In this document: in pieces, positions 8,008 to 15,892 of the stretch | Position numbering within the stretch: position 1 is the first letter of the stretch | Layout: the number at the start of each line of letters is the position of its first letter | Assembly (NCBI GenBank): GCA_904420555.1 | Contig: CAJFVO010000005.1 | Span: 90,241-154,240, forward strand | Source: Candidatus Heritagella intestinalis | GTDB taxonomy: Bacteria; Bacillota; Clostridia; Oscillospirales; Acutalibacteraceae | Direction of reading: 5' to 3' | DNA: 64,000 bases | The notes under the pieces: model-generated | What the model was told of the DNA's origin: nothing | The model's database searches: none | What the model saw: the letters and a program-made list of their open reading frames with translations, nothing else | Program-made: the position numbers and the translations under genes

Positions 8008-9111
8008 ATGAAACGGGTTCTCCAATCCCCGTCCTGGTATATCCAGGAAGACGGGGCGCTGCTGCATTTGGCAGAATACATGAAGAAGCTGGGCGGAGTG
8101 TCCGCCTACATTTTAACCGACGCTTTTGCCGCAAAGAGCTTCGCCAAAATCTTGCCCCGGAGCTTTCTGGAAACCGGCGCACGCTACCACATAGAGGAGC
8201 TGCAAGGGGAATGCTGCCTGCCGGAAGTGGACCGCCACTGTGCCCTGCTGCGGCAGACAGACTGCGATTTTGTCATCGGTATCGGCGGCGGCAAGGCCCT
8301 GGATACCGCCAAGGCCGTCTCCCACTATGCCCGGCTGCCGGTGATGGCCGTACCTACTGCCGCCTCCATGGACGGCCCTTGCAGCGGCCTGGCAGTGCTG
8401 TACACGGAGGAAGGGGTCTTTGACCGGTACCTCCACCTGCGCACCAGCCCCGCCGCTGTGGCAGTGGATACCGGCGTCATTGCCAAGGCCCCGGCACGGC
8501 TCCTCTCTGCCGGCATGGGGGACGCCCTCTCCACCTGCTACGAGGCCGAGGCCTGCTGCCGCTCTCAGGGAATCACCGACGCTGGGGGCGTCAGCACCAA
8601 CGCGGCTTTAGCCCTGGCCCGCCTCTGCCGGGAAACCCTCTTCCGGGACGGCGTCCAGGCCCGGCTGGCAGCGGAGTGCGGCGTGGTAACGCCCGCACTG
8701 GAAAACATCGTGGAGGCCAACCTCTATCTGAGCTGTATTGGCTTTGAAAGCGGCGGCCTGGCTGCGGCTCACGCTCTGGCCAACGGCCTGACGCTCCTGC
8801 CCGCTCTGCGCTCCGCCATGCACGGAGAAGTGGTGGCTTTCTGCACCCTGGCCCAGCTGGTGCTGGAAAACCGTCCCATGGAGGAACTGCGGCAGGTACT
8901 CTCCTTCTGCCGCTCGATTCAGCTGCCAGTGACCCTGGAAGGCCTGGGCGCCGGAGATTGCAAAGAAGAAGACCTCTACCAGGCGGCCCAGGCCAGTTTG
9001 GGAGAAAACAGCTATATGCATCACATGCCCTTTGCCGTCACTGCGCAATCGGCTTTTGCAGCTTTGCGGGTGGCGGACCGGCTGGGACAGGACTTTCTGC
9101 GTGAAAACTAA
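8008..9111 (+). CDS. gldA: Glycerol dehydrogenase family, iron/zinc-dependent
   Basis: A 367-residue group III metal-dependent alcohol dehydrogenase. The NAD site is GIGGGKALDTAKA near residues 90-105, and metal ligands are seen in GMGDALS (Asp), AAAHALANG (His) and AMHGEVV (His). Length and motifs match glycerol dehydrogenase, which oxidises glycerol to dihydroxyacetone; glycerol-1-phosphate or hydroxyacetone enzymes of the same family cannot be excluded. AGGAG at 7994-7998 favours ATG 8008 (spacing 9) over ATG 8002. It leads an operon with the DUF6506 and fluC genes. Confidence 0.88.
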   Translation: MKRVLQSPSWYIQEDGALLHLAEYMKKLGGVSAYILTDAFAAKSFAKILPRSFLETGARYHIEELQGECCLPEVDRHCALLRQTDCDFVIGIGGGKALDTAKAVSHYARLPVMAVPTAASMDGPCSGLAVLYTEEGVFDRYLHLRTSPAAVAVDTGVIAKAPARLLSAGMGDALSTCYEAEACCRSQGITDAGGVSTNAALALARLCRETLFRDGVQARLAAECGVVTPALENIVEANLYLSCIGFESGGLAAAHALANGLTLLPALRSAMHGEVVAFCTLAQLVLENRPMEELRQVLSFCRSIQLPVTLEGLGAGDCKEEDLYQAAQASLGENSYMHHMPFAVTAQSAFAALRVADRLGQDFLREN

Positions 9112-9138
9112 AAAGGGAAATCCCTTGAGAGGTGTCAT

Positions 9139-9438
9139 ATGAAATTCGCGTTTTTGATTTTGGGAGACTTTGATTCCTGCCGGGACCGGGCTCTGATTCA
9201 CAACGGCGACGCTCAAATTATCGGGGTGTCCAGCCTGGAGGACGCCTGTCTGTGGGCCAAAGAGCTGTGCCGCCAGGGAGTGGACTGCATCGAACTGTGC
9301 GGGGCCTTCGAGGAAACGGGGGCCCGACAAGTCATCGCCGCCACAGAAAACCAGGTTCCCGTGGGCTATGTGGTTCATCTGCCGGAGCAGGATTCCCTTT
9401 TCACCACCCTGTTCGGGGAAAAGGAGGCACAACCGTGA
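9139..9438 (+). CDS. DUF6506-like small protein
   Basis: A 99-residue protein that fits the DUF6506 pattern: a beta-strand start (MKFAFLILG), an alternating core (IIGVSSLEDACLWAKELCRQG) and ELCGAFEETGARQVI followed by VPVGYV. The fold looks like a compact alpha/beta domain; no catalytic motif is known. It lies 27 nt after gldA and overlaps the fluC GTG start by 4 nt, so all three are one transcript. Family assignment is from memory of the pattern. Confidence 0.7.
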   Translation: MKFAFLILGDFDSCRDRALIHNGDAQIIGVSSLEDACLWAKELCRQGVDCIELCGAFEETGARQVIAATENQVPVGYVVHLPEQDSLFTTLFGEKEAQP

Positions 9439-9791
9439 GCAGCTTTTTGTTTGTGGGACTGGGCGGGGCTGTGGGCTCCATGCTCCGCTACGGGGTCAGC
9501 CGCATCCCCTTCCGGGGGAGCTTCCCGGTATCCACCCTCCTGGTGAACCTGCTGGGAGCGGTGCTTATCGGCTATGTAACCGGGATGGCTCGGAGCCGCC
9601 AGGCCCCGGAAAACCTGGTGCTGTTTTTGAAAACCGGAGTCTGCGGCGGGTTCACTACTTTCTCCACCTTCTCCCTGGAAGCCTTCACCCTTCTGCAAAA
9701 CGGCAAGTATCTGTATGCGGGTTTGTACCTGCTTCTCAGCGTGGCCGGATGCCTGGGAGGCATCTGGCTGGGAATGCGGCTGGCCCGGTAA
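9435..9791 (+). CDS. crcB: Fluoride exporter FluC/CrcB
   Basis: A 118-residue four-helix membrane protein with the Fluc signature: GGAVGSMLRY at the N-terminus, TLLVNLLGA with the conserved Asn, and GGFTTFSTFS with the phenylalanine pair that lines the pore. Fluc channels work as antiparallel dimers exporting fluoride. GTG 9435 overlaps the upstream stop (GTGA) and has AAGGAGG 7 nt before it. Only one copy is present here, so a dual-topology homodimer is likely unless a second gene lies elsewhere. Confidence 0.93.
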   Translation: MSSFLFVGLGGAVGSMLRYGVSRIPFRGSFPVSTLLVNLLGAVLIGYVTGMARSRQAPENLVLFLKTGVCGGFTTFSTFSLEAFTLLQNGKYLYAGLYLLLSVAGCLGGIWLGMRLAR

Positions 9792-9804
9792 AGGAGGAAA
9801 TCCC

Positions 9805-10026
9805 ATGGCAAAAGAAAACTGGTATCGATTTTTAGGCGTCATTGGAGCCCTATTGCTGGTAGGCTTCGCTGTCCAAACCTGGGCCGACCTGATTCAATAC
9901 AGTCAGGGAGACATGGATCCCACCTTGATGATGACTACCATGTTTATCCGAGCGGCAGAGTTCATCCTGCCGGCCATCGTGCTCTTTATCGCAGCCCTGC
10001 TCCTGAAACGAAAATTTCACGAATAA
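9805..10026 (+). CDS. Small two-helix membrane protein
   Basis: Encodes 73 residues with two predicted membrane helices (about 12-30 and 48-66) joined by a short acidic loop, and a basic end (LLKRKFHE). I do not recognise it. AAGGAGG is 7 nt upstream of ATG 9805. It follows fluC by 13 nt and is the last gene before the terminator, so it probably shares the operon. Confidence 0.65.
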   Translation: MAKENWYRFLGVIGALLLVGFAVQTWADLIQYSQGDMDPTLMMTTMFIRAAEFILPAIVLFIAALLLKRKFHE

Positions 10027-10040
10027 CGCCCGCCTTCCTG

Positions 10041-10070
10041 CCCTCCGGGAATTTTCCGGAGGGCTTTTTT
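10041..10070 (+). terminator. Intrinsic terminator of gldA-fluC operon
   Basis: CCCTCCGG (10041-10048) pairs with CCGGAGGG (10056-10063) around a 7-nt loop, followed by CTTTTTT. Confidence 0.9.
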
Positions 10071-10134
10071 GTTTTGCGTCACATTTTTGGAAAAAGAGCG
10101 AGAATAAAGAATGAAAGGGAGAGGAGGAAAAAGA

Positions 10135-10707
10135 ATGGAAGACCGGGAAATCGTGGCGCTTTTTCTCCGCAGGGAGGAAACGGCCCTGGCAGAGGCCGGG
10201 AAAAAATATGGAAAGGCCCTTTACGCCGTGGCTCAGCGGCTTCTTCGCAATCGGGAGGACAGCCGGGAGGTCGTGGGCGACGCTCTGCTGGATGCTTGGA
10301 ACTCCATTCCTCCCCACCAGCCGGAAGATTTAAAAAGCTATCTTGTATGCCTGGCCCGGCGGGGAGCTGTAGACCGTCTGCGCCGCTCTCACCGGGCCAA
10401 ACGGGGCTGCGGCCAAGCAGAACTCTCCATGGAGGAACTGGCGGAATGTCTGCCGGAGGGGGTCTCCGCTGAACAAACCGCAGAAGACCGGGAAGCCGCC
10501 CAGCTTCTGGCCCAAGTCTTAAACCGGTATTTAGCCGGCCTCTCCCCCACCGCCCGTCAAGTATTTGTCAGCCGGTATTTTTACGCCGATTCTATTCCGG
10601 TGATTGCCTCCAATTTTCGGATGAGCCGGGAAGCTGTCCGCAGTATGCTCTACCGCACCCGAAAGGGACTGCGAAACTTTTTGGAAAAGGAAGGAATCCC
10701 CTTATGA
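10135..10707 (+). CDS. Sigma-70 family (ECF-like) RNA polymerase sigma factor
   Basis: A 190-residue two-domain sigma factor. Region 2 covers residues ~10-85 (YGKALYAVAQRLLRNREDSREVVGDALLDAW, then an RRGAVDRLRR end). Region 4 covers ~130-185 and ends with a helix-turn-helix (VIASNFRMSREAVRSMLYRTRKGL). No region 1.1 or 3 is present. GAGGAGG precedes ATG 10135. The stop overlaps the start of the next gene (TTATGA), the usual layout of a sigma factor with its membrane-bound regulator. The regulon and signal are unknown. Confidence 0.85.
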   Translation: MEDREIVALFLRREETALAEAGKKYGKALYAVAQRLLRNREDSREVVGDALLDAWNSIPPHQPEDLKSYLVCLARRGAVDRLRRSHRAKRGCGQAELSMEELAECLPEGVSAEQTAEDREAAQLLAQVLNRYLAGLSPTARQVFVSRYFYADSIPVIASNFRMSREAVRSMLYRTRKGLRNFLEKEGIPL

Positions 10708-11603
10708 AAGAAAACCCTTTATTCACCGCCATCAGCGAAACAGAACCCCAGTTTTTGCGGGAAACAGAACGCGTCCGCCAAAAAGGGAAACGCCGCCGCC
10801 GGCAGTTGGTTGGGAGTGCCGGCGCGTTGTGCCTTCTCTGTCTGCTGGGAGGCGGATGGCTCCTGGCTCAGGAACAGCCTATAGAAGAAATACCGGTGAG
10901 CTCCCTCTCTTCCACCCAGCCCAGCGGCCAGGGGGTAACCATTCCCGAAAGCCAGGGCATTCCCGGGGATGGGGCCCTCAGCAGCTTCCGGTGCCCCGCC
11001 CTGTTCTATGACGGCCGGGAATACCTAGGCACCGCGTTTCTTTCTGACGATAGCCTTTTAAGCACGCGTTTGGGAACCGTGGAAACGCCTTTGGGAGAAA
11101 TAGAATACGGGAACCGGCAAAGTCTTTTGTCCTCTCCGGACTGGGAAACTTATTATGAACCCGCAGGTACAACGGCAGGGGATTTTTTCTCGGTGGAGGG
11201 TTACGACCCGGAATTCCTTCTGTGTATGGAGGAATCCGGCCAACTGCGGCTGTTCCTCTCTGGGGAAGGGCGCACCTTTTTTACCGGGGAAGACCTTTTT
11301 GGGAAGCTGTTCTCGGCCAAGGGCCGGGTAAAGCGCCTGGCCCTTGGAACGGACTCAAAATCCCTTTCCGGGGAACCGGAAGACTTTTTGCAGGCCCTGT
11401 GCCAATCCCCGGCAATTCCCAAAAGCGAGATTCCACAGGAAATTCCCCGGGAGATGGTCTTAGAACTGACGGACGGCGTCTCCCTTCCTCTGGAACTCTA
11501 CTCCGATGGCTATGTCGTCCTCTCCGGCCTGTGGGAAGTGGGCTTTCAAATGGAAAAAACAGACTTCTCCCCCTGGTTCCAGCAGATACCGCCTGCAGAA
11601 TAA
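10704..11603 (+). CDS. Membrane-anchored partner of the sigma factor (putative anti-sigma)
   Basis: A 299-residue protein with about 35 basic cytoplasmic residues, a single membrane helix (about 36-55), and an extracytoplasmic region beginning with a Ser/Pro-rich linker. The outer part has no family I recognise. The 4-nt overlap with the sigma gene and the single-span topology suggest a sensor or anti-sigma factor, but the short N-terminus shows no zinc-binding ZAS motif. The anti-sigma role is inference. Confidence 0.7.
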   Translation: MKENPLFTAISETEPQFLRETERVRQKGKRRRRQLVGSAGALCLLCLLGGGWLLAQEQPIEEIPVSSLSSTQPSGQGVTIPESQGIPGDGALSSFRCPALFYDGREYLGTAFLSDDSLLSTRLGTVETPLGEIEYGNRQSLLSSPDWETYYEPAGTTAGDFFSVEGYDPEFLLCMEESGQLRLFLSGEGRTFFTGEDLFGKLFSAKGRVKRLALGTDSKSLSGEPEDFLQALCQSPAIPKSEIPQEIPREMVLELTDGVSLPLELYSDGYVVLSGLWEVGFQMEKTDFSPWFQQIPPAE

Positions 11604-11611
11604 AGACCATA

Positions 11612-11646
11612 CAAAAATCCCCCAGGGCCTGCAAGCCCCGGGGGAT
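11612..11646 (-). terminator. Terminator between sigma operon and aldolase
   Basis: ATCCCCC (11617-11623) and GGGGGAT (11640-11646) form a stem. On the minus strand it is followed by TTTTTG, so it mainly ends the aldolase transcript; in the plus direction the T-tract is weaker. Confidence 0.8.
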
Positions 11647-11666
11647 CCCTTTATTCATTCCAAAAA

Positions 11667-12530
11667 TTAAGCCTTGTTGACGGAACCGAACAGCTCCATC
11701 TTCTCCTTAACGGTAGCCTTGATGGCCTCGAAGCCGGGAGCCAGCAGCTTGCGGGGGTCGAAGCCCTTGCCCTGCTGATCCTTGCCAGCCTCAATATACT
11801 TGCGGGTAGCGTCAGCAAAGGCCAGCTGGCACTCGGTGTTCACGTTGATCTTGGAAACGCCCAGGCTAATAGCCTTCTTAATCATGTCGGCGGGGATGCC
11901 GGTGCCGCCATGGAGCACCAGAGGCATTTTGCCGGTCTTCTGCTGGATGGCATCCAGCACATCAAAGCGCAGGCCAGCCCAGTTCTCGGGATACTTGCCG
12001 TGAATGTTGCCGATACCGGCGGCCAGCATGGTCACGCCCAGGTCAGCAATCATCTTGCACTCATCGGGATCGGCCACTTCGCCGCTGCCCACAACGCCGT
12101 CTTCCTCGCCGCCGATAGCGCCGACTTCGGCCTCAATGGACATACCCTTGGACTCAGCAATGGCTACCAGTTCCTTGGTCTTGGCGATGTTCTCGTCGAT
12201 GGGATAGTGGGAACCGTCGAACATAATGGAGGAGAAACCAGCCTCGATGCAGGCCTTGGCGCCCTCATAGCTGCCGTGATCCAGGTGCAGGGCCACCGGA
12301 ACGGTGATGTTCAGCTCTTCCAGCATCCCGTTCACCATGCCCACAACGGTCTTATAGCCGCACATATACTTGCCAGCGCCCTCGGAAACACCCAGGATCA
12401 CAGGGGAGTTCAGCTCCTGCGCGGTCAGCAGGATAGCCTTGGTCCATTCCAGGTTGTTGATGTTGAACTGTCCGACAGCATAGTGGCCTTCCTTGGCCTT
12501 GGTCAGCATTTCTTTTGCAGATACTAACAT
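11667..12530 (-). CDS. fba: Fructose-bisphosphate aldolase, class II
   Basis: A 287-residue zinc-dependent aldolase that interconverts fructose-1,6-bisphosphate with glyceraldehyde-3-phosphate and dihydroxyacetone phosphate. Motifs are ALHLDHG with the first zinc ligands, EAEVGAIGGEEDGV, GNIHGKY and LHGGTGIP. Length fits the shorter class II type that also includes tagatose and ketose-bisphosphate aldolases (GatY/KbaY); the glycolytic role is favoured because the gene is single and strongly expressed. GGAGG lies 10 nt before ATG 12530. Transcription comes from a near-consensus promoter at 12617-12645. Confidence 0.92.
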   Translation of the reverse strand: MLVSAKEMLTKAKEGHYAVGQFNINNLEWTKAILLTAQELNSPVILGVSEGAGKYMCGYKTVVGMVNGMLEELNITVPVALHLDHGSYEGAKACIEAGFSSIMFDGSHYPIDENIAKTKELVAIAESKGMSIEAEVGAIGGEEDGVVGSGEVADPDECKMIADLGVTMLAAGIGNIHGKYPENWAGLRFDVLDAIQQKTGKMPLVLHGGTGIPADMIKKAISLGVSKINVNTECQLAFADATRKYIEAGKDQQGKGFDPRKLLAPGFEAIKATVKEKMELFGSVNKA

Positions 12531-12616
12531 GATTTTCAGTCCTCCATTTTTTGATTGGCAGGCGCCGCCGCAAAGGCAGGGGCCCACAAAGATTTTACAA
12601 AATCAGAACTTCTTTC

Positions 12617-12645
12617 ATTATAGACCATTCCCAGCGGAAAATCAA
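12617..12645 (-). promoter_or_regulatory. Sigma-A promoter of aldolase
   Basis: Minus strand TTGATT (12640-12645), 17 bp, TATAAT (12617-12622). It lies about 90 nt upstream of the start codon. Confidence 0.8.
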
Positions 12646-12669
12646 GGGCAGCGGGGCGCTTTTCCCCAT

Positions 12670-14448
12670 TTACCCACGGCTCTGGGCGATTTTTTCGGCC
12701 AGCTCGTTTAAATAGACCCAGCGCTCAGTCTTTTCCTCCAAAGCGGCCTCCAGGGCGGCCTTCTCCTCCAGCAGGCCCGGGAGCAGGTCATACCGGGCGG
12801 CGTTCTCCTGGATTTCCTTTTCTTTGGCGGCCAGCTTTTCCTCCAGGGCGGCGATGTCGTCGTCGATGGTCTCGAACTCCCGCTGCTCTTTAAAGGAGAA
12901 TTTCAGTTTGGGCTCACGCTTGGGCTTCTCCTTCTTTTCTTTGGGCTGGGTTTCCTCTTTGGGAGAGGGAGCCGCAGCCCGGTAATCGGTGTAGCCTCCC
13001 AGATAGGGGAGCAATTCCCCGTCCGGCCCAAAGACAAACACGTGCTCCGCCATCCGGTCCAGGAAATACCGGTCGTGGGACACCGATACCACCGCCCCGG
13101 GGAAGGTGTCCAGATAATCCTCCAGGATGGTCAGGGTGCGGATGTCCAAATCGTTGGTGGGCTCGTCCAACAGCAGAATATTAGGGGCTTGCATGAGAAT
13201 GCACAGCAGATAGAGCCTACGCTTTTCCCCGCCGGACAGCCGCCCCACCAGGGAATGATGCATGGCCCCGGGAAACAGGAATTTTTCCAGCATCTGAGAG
13301 GCTGTCAGGGTACCCTCCGGGGTTTGGGCCTGCCACGCAATATCACGGATAGTATCCAAAACGGTTTTGTTGTCGTCCAGCCCCTCGCACTCCTGGGAGA
13401 AGTAGCCGATTTTCACTGTCTCCCCAATGCGCACCTCCCCGGTATCCGGCGGCACCAGTCCCTGCATCACCCGGAGCAGGGTGGTCTTACCGCAGCCGTT
13501 GGGGCCGATAATCCCCAGCCGGTCCCGTCGCAGCAGGTTGTAGGAGAAGTCCCGAAACAGAACCTTCTCCCCATAGGATTTGGAGACACTGTCGATCTCC
13601 ACGATTTTCTTTCCCAGCCGGGCGTGGAGGGCGGAAAGCTCCAATTCCTGCTCCGGCAGGGGCTTTTTGGCCGCGTCCTTCAATTCTTCAAAGCGGTTCA
13701 CTCGGAACTGGGCCTTGGTGGTCCGGGCCCGGGCGCCCCGGCGAATCCAGTCCAGCTCCTTCTGATAGAGGGCCTTCTTTTTCCGCAGGGTGGCGGCCTC
13801 CATGGCTTCCCGCTCCGCCTTCATCTCCAAATACTTGCTGTAGTTGGCGGGATACGGGGTCAGAATACCGTTATCCAGCTCCACCATCCGGTTGCACACT
13901 CGCTCCAAAAAATACCGGTCGTGGGTGACCATGAGTAGGGCGCCCTTCCAGGCGGCCAGATAGCTTTCCAGCCACTCCACGGTTTCGCTGTCAATGTGGT
14001 TGGTAGGCTCGTCCAGGATGAGCAGCTCCGCCTGGCCAGCCAGAGCCGCCGCCATGGCCACCCGCTTTTTCTGTCCGCCGGAAAGGGTGGACACGTCCTT
14101 GTCAAACTCTGTAATACCCAACCGGGTAAGCATAGCCCGGCACTCAAATTCCGCCGACTCCTTCCGGCCCAGGGAGGCGTGGCGCAGGACCTCCTCCCAC
14201 ACAGTGGTGCCGGGGGTGAAGGCGGGGTTTTGAGGCAGATATCCCACCCGCATCCCCGAAGCGGTGGTGATGCGGCCGCTGTCCGGCTCCTCTTCCCCGG
14301 CGCAGATGCGCAGGAAGGTGGATTTTCCCGTGCCGTTGACTCCGATGACGCCGATACGGTCGCCGGTCTCCATGGTCAGGCTGGCGTTTTCTACAAGAGG
14401 CTTTACCCCGTAATTTTTTGAAATATTTTCTAAAGTTAAGACAATCAT
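12670..14448 (-). CDS. ABC-F family ATPase, Uup-like
   Basis: A 592-residue soluble protein with two ABC domains joined by a basic linker and no membrane helices, hence an ABC-F ribosome-binding ATPase. Domain 1: Walker A GVNGTGKST, signature LSGGQKKR, Walker B ILDEPTNHID. Domain 2: GPNGCGKTT, LSGGEKRR, LLDEPTNDLD. The C-terminal region, from about residue 500, is highly charged and ends in a coiled coil, the Uup C-terminal domain type. Uup-like proteins act on ribosomes and influence transposon excision. ATG 14448 is preferred over GTG 14451. It lies downstream of the tRNA-Pro terminator. Confidence 0.9.
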   Translation of the reverse strand: MIVLTLENISKNYGVKPLVENASLTMETGDRIGVIGVNGTGKSTFLRICAGEEEPDSGRITTASGMRVGYLPQNPAFTPGTTVWEEVLRHASLGRKESAEFECRAMLTRLGITEFDKDVSTLSGGQKKRVAMAAALAGQAELLILDEPTNHIDSETVEWLESYLAAWKGALLMVTHDRYFLERVCNRMVELDNGILTPYPANYSKYLEMKAEREAMEAATLRKKKALYQKELDWIRRGARARTTKAQFRVNRFEELKDAAKKPLPEQELELSALHARLGKKIVEIDSVSKSYGEKVLFRDFSYNLLRRDRLGIIGPNGCGKTTLLRVMQGLVPPDTGEVRIGETVKIGYFSQECEGLDDNKTVLDTIRDIAWQAQTPEGTLTASQMLEKFLFPGAMHHSLVGRLSGGEKRRLYLLCILMQAPNILLLDEPTNDLDIRTLTILEDYLDTFPGAVVSVSHDRYFLDRMAEHVFVFGPDGELLPYLGGYTDYRAAAPSPKEETQPKEKKEKPKREPKLKFSFKEQREFETIDDDIAALEEKLAAKEKEIQENAARYDLLPGLLEEKAALEAALEEKTERWVYLNELAEKIAQSRG

Positions 14449-14491
14449 CACGGTTTCCTTTCAAGAGCTTGTATCCTGTCAGAACTTACAA

Positions 14492-14538
14492 AAAAGAAAA
14501 ACCGCATGAACACTGGGTTTTCAGCATTCATGCGGTTT
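14492..14538 (-). terminator. Terminator after tRNA-Pro
   Basis: AAACCGCATGAA (14499-14510) pairs with TTCATGCGGTTT (14527-14538). On the minus strand it is followed by TTTCTTTTTT, directly after the tRNA. Confidence 0.88.
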
Positions 14539-14544
14539 GTGTTG

Positions 14545-14620
14545 TGGTCCGAGTGGCGAGACTTGAACTCACGGCCTCTTGACCCCCAGTCAAGCGCGCT
14601 ACCAACTGCGCCACACCCGG
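14545..14620 (-). tRNA. tRNA-Pro (anticodon GGG)
   Basis: A 76-nt cloverleaf on the minus strand with encoded CCA. The acceptor stem pairs CCGGGTG with CACTCGG; the anticodon arm is CTTGA-CTGGGGG-TCAAG, with GGG at positions 34-36; the T loop is GTTCAAG. It reads CCC/CCU proline codons. Confidence 0.96.
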
Positions 14621-14719
14621 ATTTGCATCAGCAACGTTTGCTATTATACAGCACGAAAAATGGAAAGTCAAGAGGTTTTTTCAATTTTTTTGCTTTTTTT
14701 AAAATTTGCCTGTGGCTCT

Positions 14720-14944
14720 TTATTTGCCGAACATCGCCTTTTGGCGGGAGAGGATTTTCTGCCGGCGCTGGCGGGTCATTTCTTCGTTGATAGAAATTTC
14801 CCCTTCCTCCGAAATTTCCAGCACATCTCCCTCCCGGGCTTTTTTCGGCAATTCCTGGCGCTCAATGCCAAAGAGCTTTCCGGTATCCAGCTCCTGGCAA
14901 ATGGCGAAGTTTCCTTCAAAACGATCAATGCTCAATACTTTCAC
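14720..14944 (-). CDS. DUF3006 domain protein
   Basis: A 74-residue protein beginning MKVLSIDRFEGNFAICQ, with the DUF3006 pattern of a small beta-barrel followed by a basic helical tail. Members are usually encoded next to ComEC-like metallo-beta-lactamase proteins, as here, where the gene follows such a protein by 18 nt. The function is not known; a regulatory or chaperone role toward the hydrolase is a guess. Confidence 0.8.
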   Translation of the reverse strand: MKVLSIDRFEGNFAICQELDTGKLFGIERQELPKKAREGDVLEISEEGEISINEEMTRQRRQKILSRQKAMFGK

Positions 14945-14962
14945 GGGGTTTCCCGCCTTTCT

Positions 14963-15892
14963 TTATTTTTCTGTATAGAATGTAAGCCCTTCTTCTGTAA
15001 TGGAAAGCACAATGTTCCCCTGAGTATCCGTGCGGTAGACCTCTGCGCGGTTTTCTTGCAGGCGCTGAAGCACCTCTTCATTGGGCGGGCGGCCTGAGCC
15101 AGCCGAAATCACCGCATATTGAGGACGAGCCTGCTGCAGCAGCTGGGCACTGGTAGAAGTCTTGCTGCCGTGATGGCCAACCTTCAGCACATCACAGCCC
15201 ACCTCTGCACCGGAATTCAGTATGTCCTCTTCCTCCGATTCTTCGGCATCGCCCATCAGCAGGACCGACCTCCCCGCATAAGAAGCCTTCAGCACCAAAG
15301 AACCATTGTTGCTGTCGTCCGGCTGGCTAACCGGCCCCAACACTTCCAGGGTCATTGGGCCGAGGGACAGGGAAACCCCCGCCCCAACTTGGCTAACGGG
15401 AATCTCCATCTCTTCCAGCGCGGCCCGGGTTAGCGAGTATTCCTCCGACGCCGGAATCAGGCTTTCCGGCACCTCCGGCTCCCAATACGCTTGGGGCGGA
15501 AATTCCCGGAGCACTTGAACAAATCCGCCCAGATGATCCTTGTCCGGATGGGTATTCACTGCCAACGTCAAAGTTTCCACGCCCATGCGGCGCAGATACC
15601 GGCAGATTTCCGTGCCGCAATCCACTGTACCGGCATCCACCAGAATCGTGGTCTCCCCACAATGGAGAATGATAGCGTCCGCACTGCCCACATCGAGAAA
15701 ATGCACCGTAAAGCCATCGGACTTCGGGCCGCCCAGCCCCACTATCCGATACAGCGTGTGCCAGCCCGCCTGCAAAGGAGGAAGCAGCGCCGACAATAGG
15801 CAAAGCACAATCACCCCTGCCGGCAGCAAAAATCTCTTTATCTTCCCCTTCTGCCTTTTCCTTTTCGATTGTGCACGCGGCCTTTCTTCCAT
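14963..15892 (-). CDS. ComEC/Rec2-like metallo-beta-lactamase fold hydrolase
   Basis: A 309-residue protein with a basic N-terminus, one membrane helix (about 22-42) and an extracytoplasmic metallo-beta-lactamase domain. Metal motifs are VHFLDVGSADA, NTHPDKDHLGG (HxxxDH), LLMGDAE and KVGHHGSKTS, the arrangement in the nuclease domain of ComEC. It lacks the multi-helix channel of true ComEC, so it is probably a secreted or anchored nuclease or phosphodiesterase. Its first 55 nt overlap the end of the YgiQ-like gene in another frame. Confidence 0.85.
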   Translation of the reverse strand: MEERPRAQSKRKRQKGKIKRFLLPAGVIVLCLLSALLPPLQAGWHTLYRIVGLGGPKSDGFTVHFLDVGSADAIILHCGETTILVDAGTVDCGTEICRYLRRMGVETLTLAVNTHPDKDHLGGFVQVLREFPPQAYWEPEVPESLIPASEEYSLTRAALEEMEIPVSQVGAGVSLSLGPMTLEVLGPVSQPDDSNNGSLVLKASYAGRSVLLMGDAEESEEEDILNSGAEVGCDVLKVGHHGSKTSTSAQLLQQARPQYAVISAGSGRPPNEEVLQRLQENRAEVYRTDTQGNIVLSITEEGLTFYTEK

